From Gemmatimonadaceae bacterium (GTDB lineage Bacteria; Gemmatimonadota; Gemmatimonadetes; Gemmatimonadales; Gemmatimonadaceae), in assembly GCA_019186945.1 (NCBI GenBank), contig JABAQJ010000006.1, positions 186,001 through 250,000 of the forward strand: a stretch of 64,000 nucleotides of DNA, given 5' to 3'. The notes beneath the pieces are model-generated. The model had not been told where the DNA came from, made no database searches, and saw only the letters and a program-made list of their open reading frames with translations. Shown one piece after another: positions 46,601 through 54,044 of this stretch. Both the position numbers and the translations under genes were made by a program. The stretch's first letter is position 1. Every line of letters begins with the position of its first letter.

Positions 46601-49530
46601 ATGGCGGCGTGAATGGCAAGCCCGGCGCGAGCGACGGGACCGATGGCGGCGGGACCGGCGAACGCCTGGTGCAGCTGCGTGTAAACGGCGAGAAGCGCGC
46701 CGTTGCGGTGAAGCCTAACGCAACACTGCTTGCCGTCCTTCGCGACCAGCTCGAACTCACTGGCACCAAGAAGGGATGCGGCACGGGCGATTGCGGGGCG
46801 TGTACGGTTACCATGGATGGCGAACCGGTGGCGTCGTGCCTGACTCTGGCGGTGGCCGCCGAAGGAAGAGCGGTGACGACGGTCGAGGGGCTTGCCGAGG
46901 GAGGAGACCTGCATCCCCTGCAGAAATCGTTCGTGAAGCACGGCGCGCTGCAGTGCGGGTTCTGCACGTCGGGTGCGCTGATGTCTTCCAAGGCGCTGGT
47001 GGATCGGAATCCGAATCCGTCGCCTGACGAGATACGCGAGGCGTTGAGCGGAAACCTGTGCCGATGCGCTTCATACAGCCGCATGATGCGCGCCGTGGAG
47101 AACTGGCAGGAGTTCCAGAACGTTCCGCTGGACACGCAACCGCACGATCATGCTGAACGGGACCAGGTGCGCGATCACGACATCGTTGGGCGCGGTGTGC
47201 CGCGCTACGATGCGCCAGACAAGGTTACGGGAAGAGCGAAGTACACTGCGGATATCCGGTTGCCGGGGATGCTCCACGGCAAGATCCTCGGAAGTCCGAT
47301 CGCGCATGGGATCATCACACGGATCGACACGTCACGGGCGCGCGCGCTGCCGGGCGTGTTCGCGGTCATCACTGGCGCCGATGTGCCCGACCGATACTAT
47401 GGCGTAAGCCCGGCACGTGAAGACGAGAAGATTCTCGCGCGGGAGCGCGTTCGCTGTGTGGGCGACGAGGTGGCGGCCGTGGCGGCGGTGGACGAGGAGA
47501 CGGCCGAGCGCGCGCTGGCCCTGATCGACGTGGAGTACGAGGAGCTTCCCGCCGTCCTGGACGCCGAGGCTGCGCTGGCGCCCGGCGCACCGGTCATCCA
47601 TCCCGAGCACCCGCGTTATGCGGGCAACGTGAACACGCGTGTGGACTGGCACTTCGGCGACGTGGAGCGCGGTTTCGCCGAGGCGGACCATGTGCGCGAG
47701 CAGCGCTTCACCGGGAACCGCACGTACCAGGCGCCGATGGAACCGCATGCGGCGCTGGCTCGCTGGGAGGCGCACGGCGGACGGCTAACGCTGTGGGCGT
47801 CCACCCAGGTGCCGCACTACCTTCACCGGTCGCTGTCGCGGACGTTAGGCATCCCCATGGGGAGCATCCGCGTGATCCGGCCGGCTGTAGGCGGCGGATT
47901 CGGCGCCAAGGCGGAGGCGACGCCGCTCGACTTCTGCGCCGCGATCCTGTCACGGATGACGGGCCGTCCGGTTCTGATGGCATACACTCGTGAAGAGATG
48001 TTCCTCCATTTCCGGGGACGCCACAAACAGCACATCGATCTCAGGATCGGCGTGAAGCGCGACGGCACGATCACCGCCGTGCAGCAACGGGTAGTTCTCG
48101 ATGGCGGTGCCTACACATCTTTCGGCGTGATCACGGCGTACTACGCGGGCTCCATGCTGCCCACGCTGTACAAGATGCCGAACTACCGTTACGAAGGACT
48201 CCGCGTATATACGAACCTGCCGGCTTCCGGAGCGTTCCGGGGTCACGGTGTGCCTCAGCCGCGGTGGGCTTTCGAATCCCTGCTCGACATGATCGCCGAA
48301 GACCTCGGCATCGATCCGATCGATATCCGCCTTCGCAACGCGATGGAGCCGGGCTACCGCACATGTAACGCGCTGGACATCTCGTCGTGCGAGTTTACCG
48401 CGACCCTGACGCGGGCGCGCGAGGCTTCGGGGTGGCAGGACAAGAAGGGAAAGCTCCCGCGCGGCAAGGGGATCGGCGTGGGCAGCGGTGGGTTCGTTTC
48501 CGGCGCGGGATATCCGATCTACCGCTCCGACTTCCCGCATTCGAACGCGGTGATCCGCGTGCACGAGGATGGCACGGGTGTATCGTTGCACATCGCCGCC
48601 GCCGAGATCGGCCAGGGTTCGGACACGGTGATGGTGCAGATCGCGGCCGAGGAACTGGGCATCGGGTACGAGCAGGTCTGGCTGGTGGAGTGCGACACGG
48701 TGCTGTCCACGTTGGACCTGGGAGCCTATTCGAGCCGGCTGACGCTGATGGGTGGCAACGCCGTGCGCATGGCGGCGCAGCGCGTGAAGGCGCAGTTGCT
48801 GGAGGTCGCCGCGCGCGAACTCGGTTGCGATCCGGCATCGCTCGTCGCCCGCGGCGGGCGCATAGCGGTAAAGGACCACGCGACGCTTGGCATGGACTGG
48901 GCAGCGGCGGCACGCCTCGCATTCTCGCGTCACGGTCCGGTGATCGGCACGGGCACCTATCAGCCTCCCCGACAGCTCGGCGGCGACTTCAAGGGCGGTA
49001 CGGTGGGCACATCGCCCGCCTACAGCTTCTCCACGGCCATTGCCGAAGTCACCGTCGATCTCGAGACGGGATACGTGGTTGTGGATCGATTCACCGACTT
49101 CAGCGATGCCGGCACCGTGATCAACCCCGTCACGTTCCACGGACAGGTGGAGGGATCCGTTGTCATGGGCCTGGGCGAGACGCTGCTCGAGGACACAATC
49201 GTGGGCACTGCGGGGCAGTTCACCAACCCGAATCTGCACGACTATCTCATTCCCACGATCTGCGAAACGCCGGAGATCAGAACGGCCGCAGTGGACAGCT
49301 ACGAGCCGCACGGGCCGTTCGGCGCCAAGGAGATCGGCGAGGGATCGCTCCTCCCCGTTCTCGGCGCCATAGCCAATGCCATCTACGATGCCTGCGGCGT
49401 GCGCATTACGGAGCTGCCGATCACGCCGGAGAAGATCCTGCGAGGGTTGAAGGCAGCCGCCGGTGGAGCTGACGCTCAGCCGCAACGGGCGCTCGCATCG
49501 CTCGACACATCGGGAGTCGGTGGCCGATGA
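46597..49530 (+). CDS. Fused [2Fe-2S]-molybdopterin chain of a xanthine-oxidase-family enzyme
   Basis: 977 residues in one frame. The FeS part (about 25-180) has CGTGDCGACTVTMDG, QCGFCTSG and NLCRCASYSRM. A linker of about 25 residues follows with no stop. The Mo part then starts IVGRGVPRYDAPDKVTGRAKYT and includes AVGGGFGAKAEATPLDF, FRGHGVPQPRWAFES, AAEIGQGSDT and the catalytic Glu in AKEIGEGSLLP. Desulfovibrio aldehyde oxidoreductase has the same FeS-Mo fusion but without FAD; here a separate FAD gene precedes it. Possible roles are reductive removal of a ring OH or NH2 from an aroyl-CoA, or a ring hydroxylation. The ATGA overlap couples it to both neighbours. Confidence 0.9.
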   Translation: MNGGVNGKPGASDGTDGGGTGERLVQLRVNGEKRAVAVKPNATLLAVLRDQLELTGTKKGCGTGDCGACTVTMDGEPVASCLTLAVAAEGRAVTTVEGLAEGGDLHPLQKSFVKHGALQCGFCTSGALMSSKALVDRNPNPSPDEIREALSGNLCRCASYSRMMRAVENWQEFQNVPLDTQPHDHAERDQVRDHDIVGRGVPRYDAPDKVTGRAKYTADIRLPGMLHGKILGSPIAHGIITRIDTSRARALPGVFAVITGADVPDRYYGVSPAREDEKILARERVRCVGDEVAAVAAVDEETAERALALIDVEYEELPAVLDAEAALAPGAPVIHPEHPRYAGNVNTRVDWHFGDVERGFAEADHVREQRFTGNRTYQAPMEPHAALARWEAHGGRLTLWASTQVPHYLHRSLSRTLGIPMGSIRVIRPAVGGGFGAKAEATPLDFCAAILSRMTGRPVLMAYTREEMFLHFRGRHKQHIDLRIGVKRDGTITAVQQRVVLDGGAYTSFGVITAYYAGSMLPTLYKMPNYRYEGLRVYTNLPASGAFRGHGVPQPRWAFESLLDMIAEDLGIDPIDIRLRNAMEPGYRTCNALDISSCEFTATLTRAREASGWQDKKGKLPRGKGIGVGSGGFVSGAGYPIYRSDFPHSNAVIRVHEDGTGVSLHIAAAEIGQGSDTVMVQIAAEELGIGYEQVWLVECDTVLSTLDLGAYSSRLTLMGGNAVRMAAQRVKAQLLEVAARELGCDPASLVARGGRIAVKDHATLGMDWAAAARLAFSRHGPVIGTGTYQPPRQLGGDFKGGTVGTSPAYSFSTAIAEVTVDLETGYVVVDRFTDFSDAGTVINPVTFHGQVEGSVVMGLGETLLEDTIVGTAGQFTNPNLHDYLIPTICETPEIRTAAVDSYEPHGPFGAKEIGEGSLLPVLGAIANAIYDACGVRITELPITPEKILRGLKAAAGGADAQPQRALASLDTSGVGGR

Positions 49531-50180
49531 ACGCGACGACTCGGCCGAACGCCCTTATCGCCGTCCGCGAACGCCGCACTCGGGCAGGAACGCAGGAGAA
49601 GCTGGACCATGTGCTGGCCAGCGCCGCGGACTTGATCGCTGAAAAGGGCTTCGAGGCAACGTCCATGCGTGACGTGAGTGCGGCTGTCGGCATCAGCCTC
49701 GCCGGGCTGTACCACTACTTCGAGAGCAAGGAGGAGTTGCTCTATCAGCTGCAGTACCGGACGTTCCGCTCGCTACTGGAGACGCAGGAGGCGATCGCCG
49801 CGCAGCCGGGGACACGGGAGGAACGGTTTCGCCGGCTCATCATCGGCCACCTGACCTTCTTCGCCGATCATGCGAGCGAGCACCAGGCATGCACGTTCGA
49901 GCTGAAGTCGCTGACCGGAGAGCGATACGAAACGGTCGAGGCGTTGAGGCGCAGGTACTACCGGCTGATGACGTCGGTGGTGGCGGAACTGCGCGACGGG
50001 GGAGTCACCGCGACCGAGTCCAAGGAGGCTCGGCACGCGGCTCTGTTCATTTTCGGGATGTTGAACTGGGTTTTCATGTGGTACAGCGCCTCACGGTACG
50101 GCCCCATGGAGCAGATGGGAGAGGAGATGGTGGATCTGGTTCTGCACGGGTTGCGCGGTACGGGCGCTGAGGGAACGTGA
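49527..50180 (+). CDS. TetR-family transcriptional regulator
   Basis: 217 residues. N-terminal helix-turn-helix at about 28-70: ASAADLIAEKGFEATSMRDV then VGISLAGLYHYFESKEELL, the classic TetR recognition helix. The C-terminal ligand domain ends FIFGMLNWVFMWY, as in acyl-CoA-responsive regulators of the FadR/PaaR/KstR type. It is encoded within the rightward operon (ATGA overlap with the Mo chain) and probably represses both operons through the inverted repeat at 41075-41092, released by an aroyl-CoA or related thioester. The ligand is inferred. Confidence 0.9.
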   Translation: MNATTRPNALIAVRERRTRAGTQEKLDHVLASAADLIAEKGFEATSMRDVSAAVGISLAGLYHYFESKEELLYQLQYRTFRSLLETQEAIAAQPGTREERFRRLIIGHLTFFADHASEHQACTFELKSLTGERYETVEALRRRYYRLMTSVVAELRDGGVTATESKEARHAALFIFGMLNWVFMWYSASRYGPMEQMGEEMVDLVLHGLRGTGAEGT

Positions 50181-50240
50181 ACCGACGACACAGTCTGCAT
50201 TGCCGTGGATCGGTTGCGGTGACCCACGGCTGGAGGTTCG

Positions 50241-51452
50241 ATGCAGTTTGAGAACGCATGGATTCCCAGAGGGGGATACTGGTCCACGCCCTTTTGCGCC
50301 TGGCAGGGGAGTTTTGCCTCGCTGCCGCCGATTCCGTTTGCGGCAGAGACGGCGCGACGTGCGCTTGCGGAGCGTGGCGTTGAGGCGGCGGAGATCGACG
50401 GTTTGTGTCTGGGCACCACGGTGCCGAGCAAGCACTCGTTCTACGGTGCGCCATGGTTTGCTGGCCTCGCTGGACTGGCGCACGCGACCGGTCCCACCAT
50501 AAGCCAGGCGTGTGCCACTTCCGTGCGGTGTCTGGTGCAGGCCGCTCAGGAACTCTCGTTAGGTACAGTCGGCTCGTATCTGGCGGTAGCGAACGATCGC
50601 ACGAGCAACGGTCCCCACGTCTACTACCCGGCGCCTGATGGTATTGGTGGCACAGGCGAGTCGGAGAACGTGGTGCTCGACAGCTTCGGGTACGATCCCT
50701 GGGCGCGCAACTCGATGCTGGAGACTGCGGAGAACGTGGCGAAAGCGGCGGGGATCGGGCGCGATGCGCAGGAGGAGATCGCGTTGTTGCGCCACCGTCA
50801 GTATGGCGATTCGGTCAGGGACGGTGCTTTCCAATCCCGCTACCTGGTGCGGCCCGTGGAGGTGAGGGATGCACGTGGGAAGCGCGTGCTGGCCACCGTG
50901 ACAGGCGACGAGGGCGTGCATCCGACGACGGCGGCTGGTCTGGCAGCGCTCAAGCCTGTGCTGCCCGGGGGAACCGTCACGTTCGGCACGCAGACGCATC
51001 CGGCAGATGGCAATGCGGGGATCCTGCTCGTGAATAGTCGCGAGCGGGCACGGGCGATGTCGCGCGGGGGAGCGGCCGACGTGCGGCTCGTGTCTTTCGG
51101 GCAGGCGCGTGTTGAAGCTGGACACATGCCTCGCGCCATCGTTCCGGCGTCGCAGCTGGCGCTGCGGCGCGCCGGGATCGGCGCGAAGGATCTCGAGAGC
51201 GTAACGACACACAATCCGTTCGCCGTGAACGACGTGGTGCTTGCCAGGGAGCTGCGCCTCGATCCCGAGCGGATGAATAGGCATGGTTGCTCGCTGGTCT
51301 GGGGTCATCCACAGGGACCGACCGGGTTGCGATCGGTGATCGAGTTGATCGAGGATCTGGTAGAGCGAGGAGGTGGGTACGGGTTGTTCACCGGGTGCGC
51401 GGCCGGCGACAGTGCGGCGGCCGTGGTGCTGCGAGTGGACATCCCTGGCTAG
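50241..51452 (+). CDS. Thiolase-family acyltransferase
   Basis: 403 residues. GGAGG lies 4 nt before the ATG. Active-site Cys is C91 in ISQACATSVRCLVQAA. The His is in TTHNPFAVND, and the second Cys is in FTGCAAGDSAAAVVL; GHPQGPTG is the usual GHPxGxxG motif. It should cleave a 3-oxoacyl-CoA with CoA. Candidate reactions are 2-aminobenzoylacetyl-CoA to 2-aminobenzoyl-CoA plus acetyl-CoA at the end of the indole pathway, or 3-oxopimelyl-CoA thiolysis after ring opening. A beta-ketothiolase is part of the known indoleacetate cluster. Confidence 0.9.
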   Translation: MQFENAWIPRGGYWSTPFCAWQGSFASLPPIPFAAETARRALAERGVEAAEIDGLCLGTTVPSKHSFYGAPWFAGLAGLAHATGPTISQACATSVRCLVQAAQELSLGTVGSYLAVANDRTSNGPHVYYPAPDGIGGTGESENVVLDSFGYDPWARNSMLETAENVAKAAGIGRDAQEEIALLRHRQYGDSVRDGAFQSRYLVRPVEVRDARGKRVLATVTGDEGVHPTTAAGLAALKPVLPGGTVTFGTQTHPADGNAGILLVNSRERARAMSRGGAADVRLVSFGQARVEAGHMPRAIVPASQLALRRAGIGAKDLESVTTHNPFAVNDVVLARELRLDPERMNRHGCSLVWGHPQGPTGLRSVIELIEDLVERGGGYGLFTGCAAGDSAAAVVLRVDIPG

Positions 51453-51487
51453 TCGACACGAACGCGCACACGACGAGGAATCTGACG

Positions 51488-52444
51488 ATGGAGTACTTCC
51501 CCTCGAAGGAGGCCGGCGGCTTCGGCTTCACCGACATCCTTTACGAGAAGCGGGATATGGTGGCCCGGATCACGATCAACCGGCCGGATGCCTACAACGC
51601 GTACACGACCGACACGCTTCGGCAACTGATCGCGGCGTTCGAGGATGCCTCGAACGACGACGGCGTCGGAGTCATTGTCTACAGCGGCGCCGGCGAGAAG
51701 GCGTTCTGCACCGGCGGCGACGTGAAGGAATACGCGGCGGTGTACACGAAGCGCCCTCGCGACTACTGGAAGTACATGGGTCTGTTCAGCCGGTATATCG
51801 AGGCGATCTTCCGAAGCGGGAAGGTCACGATCGCGCGAATCAACGGGATCGCCGTGGGCGGCGGCAACGAGTCGCAGCTCGCGTGCGATCTGGCGGTGAT
51901 GGCCGACGATACGTGGTTGGGGCAGGTGGGAACGAACGTGGGGAGTGTTGCTGCTGGCGGTGCCACGCAGTGGCTGTCCATTCATGTGGGCGATCGGCGG
52001 GCGCGTGAGATGCTCTTCCTCAATCCGAAGATCCCGGCGGCACGGGCGCTGGAGTGGGGTCTGGTGAACCGCGTGGTGCCGCGCGCCGCGCTCGACGACG
52101 AGGTGAACTCGCTCTGTCAGCAGGCGCTCGAGAAGTTCCCGGAATGCACGCGGTATACCAAGCAGCAGTTGAACTACTGGAAGGAGGCGGCGTGGTTCGG
52201 CACAATCGGGCACGCACGCGACTGGCTCTCCACGCATTTCACGACGTTGGAGCCGTACGAGGGGATGCAGGCGTTCGTGGAGAAGCGCAAGGTGGACTTC
52301 GCCGGGTTGCGCCAGCGCGCGGCGTCCGGTGGCAGTTCCGAGTTCCTATGGGGACCGTATGCCGGCGAGTGCGGCAAGTGCGGGGCGACGGGAATCCCGC
52401 AGGACTTCGCTTTCTGCGGACGCTGCGGCACGGCGCTGGGCTGA
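51488..52444 (+). CDS. oah: Oah/BamA-like ring-opening hydrolase with C-terminal zinc ribbon
   Basis: 318 residues, GAGGA 8 nt upstream of ATG. Crotonase fold with the specific 6-oxocyclohexene-carbonyl-CoA hydrolase pattern: YTTDTLRQLIAAFEDASND, KAFCTGGDVKEYAAVY, GGGNESQLACDLAV and LGQVGTNVGS. It is some 60 residues shorter than typical BamA, lacking the central insertion. The last 25 residues form a zinc-ribbon-like tail with Cys 295, 298, 310 and 313. It is inferred to add two waters to 6-oxocyclohex-1-ene-1-carbonyl-CoA and open the ring to 3-hydroxypimelyl-CoA. A MenB- or BadI-like hydrolase is the alternative. Dch and an SDR follow directly. Confidence 0.75.
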   Translation: MEYFPSKEAGGFGFTDILYEKRDMVARITINRPDAYNAYTTDTLRQLIAAFEDASNDDGVGVIVYSGAGEKAFCTGGDVKEYAAVYTKRPRDYWKYMGLFSRYIEAIFRSGKVTIARINGIAVGGGNESQLACDLAVMADDTWLGQVGTNVGSVAAGGATQWLSIHVGDRRAREMLFLNPKIPAARALEWGLVNRVVPRAALDDEVNSLCQQALEKFPECTRYTKQQLNYWKEAAWFGTIGHARDWLSTHFTTLEPYEGMQAFVEKRKVDFAGLRQRAASGGSSEFLWGPYAGECGKCGATGIPQDFAFCGRCGTALG

Positions 52445-52482
52445 AGGAGAGGCAGACGGACGATGGCGAGCGGAGACTCCGA

Positions 52483-53232
52483 ATGACGGCAACGCTGGCC
52501 GGGCAGGTGGCCCTCGTCACTGGCGCTGGGCGCGGCATCGGTGCCGCGATCGCGTGCGAGCTGGCGGAGCGGGGATGCGACCTCGGTCTCGTGGACGTTG
52601 ACGCCGCGGGCGGGCTGAACGGCGTTGCCGAAACGGTGCGCTCTGGCGGCCGGCGAGCGCTGGCGATGTCAGCGGACGTGACGAGCATGACGGCGGCCGA
52701 GGCGAACGTGACAGCGGTCATCAGGGAACTCGGCCGTCTCGACATCCTCGTCTGTTGCGCCGGAATTACGCGCGACGCAGTCGTCTGGAAGATGTCGGAA
52801 GAGGCCTGGGATACGGTCCTGGCTGTGAACCTCAAGGGCTGCTTCACTTATTGCAGGGCAGCGGCTCCTGTATTGCGCGGCCAGCGGCGCGGACGGATCG
52901 TGACGATCGCATCCATCAACGGGATGCGCGGCAAGGCGGGGCAGGCCAACTATGCGGCATCGAAGGCAGGGGTGATTGCGCTGACGAAGACCCTGGCGCG
53001 CGAACTGGGACCGTCGGGAGTGACTGTGAACTGCATCGCGCCAGGCTTCATTCGTACGGCAATGACTGCCGTCCTTCCGGAAGCGATCGTGGCCGGGGCC
53101 ATTGCCGAGACCGCGTTAGGCAGGCTGGGCGATCCGGAGGACGTGGCCCGGACGGCGGCGTTCCTCTGCTCGGAAGGGGCGCGTCACATTACCGGCGAGA
53201 TCATCAAAGTGGACGGAGGACAGTACCTGTGA
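52483..53232 (+). CDS. Short-chain dehydrogenase (FabG-like)
   Basis: 249 residues, classical SDR. The cofactor motif TGAGRGIG is at 13-20, with an Asp-rich VDVD at 37-40 suggesting NAD preference. NAG-equivalent is CAG at 92-94. The catalytic triad is S144, Y157 and K161. Ends with DGGQYL. It likely oxidises a 3-hydroxyacyl-CoA such as 3-hydroxypimelyl-CoA, or a ring alcohol, in the steps around Oah and Dch. It overlaps the dch start by 4 bp (GTGA). Confidence 0.85.
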   Translation: MTATLAGQVALVTGAGRGIGAAIACELAERGCDLGLVDVDAAGGLNGVAETVRSGGRRALAMSADVTSMTAAEANVTAVIRELGRLDILVCCAGITRDAVVWKMSEEAWDTVLAVNLKGCFTYCRAAAPVLRGQRRGRIVTIASINGMRGKAGQANYAASKAGVIALTKTLARELGPSGVTVNCIAPGFIRTAMTAVLPEAIVAGAIAETALGRLGDPEDVARTAAFLCSEGARHITGEIIKVDGGQYL

Positions 53233-54011
53233 CGGTCGAGAGCACGCTCCCTGGCCCGGTGCGCTACGAGGTGCGCGACAGTGTCGCGTGGCTCACGCTG
53301 GACGCGCCGCCCGTCAACCTGCTCACGGCGGCGGTCATGCAGGATCTCACCGACGCGGTCGCGCGTGCGCAGGAGGACGATTCCCTCGTGGCAATCGCGC
53401 TCACCGCCCGGGGCCGCGCGTTCTCTGCCGGGGCGGATGTGGGCGAGCACCGACCGGAGCAGGCGGCCGGGATGATTGGCGCGTTCAGCGCGCTCTTTCG
53501 TGTGCTGGGCGGCAGTGCGCTGCCGCTGGTAATGGCGGTGGACGGTCCGGCTCTCGGTGCCGGATTTGAACTGGCGATGATGGCAGACATCCTGCTGGCG
53601 AGCGATCGCGCGACCTTCGGCCAGCCAGAAATCCGGCTCGGCTTCTTCGCACCGGTGGCAGTGGCGTGGCTGCCGAGCCGCGTGGGAGTGGCGCGAGCGA
53701 TCGAGATCACGGCCACGGGTCGCACGTGGACCGCCGCCGAGATGCAGGGCTTTGGCCTCGTTTCACGCGTGGTTACGAGTGAAACGCTGGGTGAGGCGGT
53801 GGACTACGTTCTTGCCGATATGCGGCGTGCGAGCCCGCTGGTGATGCGAATGAACACGCGACTCGTGCGCAGCCTGGCTGGCCGGCCGTTCGAAGAAGCG
53901 CGGCTCGAGGCCGAACGCGTGTTTCTCGACGACCTCATGCGCACCGAAGACGTGCGTGAGGGCATCGCATCATTTTACGAGAAGCGGCGTCCTCAATGGA
54001 CGAACAGGTGA
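53229..54011 (+). CDS. dch: Cyclohexa-1,5-diene-1-carbonyl-CoA hydratase (Dch)
   Basis: 260 residues from a GTG overlapping the SDR stop. Crotonase family with the Dch-like segment AFSAGADVGEHRPEQAAGMI. The ring-substrate region ALFRVLGGSALPLVMAV and GAGFELAMMADILLA follow, then FGQPEIRLGFFAPVAVAWL. Both crotonase Glu positions are present. It should hydrate the diene produced by benzoyl-CoA reductase to 6-hydroxycyclohex-1-ene-1-carbonyl-CoA, the substrate of Had at the end of this operon. The alternative is a general enoyl-CoA hydratase, but the context favours Dch. Confidence 0.82.
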   Translation: MTVESTLPGPVRYEVRDSVAWLTLDAPPVNLLTAAVMQDLTDAVARAQEDDSLVAIALTARGRAFSAGADVGEHRPEQAAGMIGAFSALFRVLGGSALPLVMAVDGPALGAGFELAMMADILLASDRATFGQPEIRLGFFAPVAVAWLPSRVGVARAIEITATGRTWTAAEMQGFGLVSRVVTSETLGEAVDYVLADMRRASPLVMRMNTRLVRSLAGRPFEEARLEAERVFLDDLMRTEDVREGIASFYEKRRPQWTNR

Positions 54012-54044
54012 GGGGCCGATGATCTGCACGCGAGGAGGCAGTCC

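Noticed and set aside
46597-47160. A separate FeS subunit gene ending before the Mo gene
   Set aside because: No stop codon exists between the two parts, the linker is open, and no start with a ribosome binding site precedes the Mo part in that frame.
45725-49530. Naming the second Mo enzyme 4-hydroxybenzoyl-CoA reductase (hcrABC)
   Set aside because: The FAD chain lacks the four-Cys [4Fe-4S] loop of HcrB, so position next to bcr is not enough.
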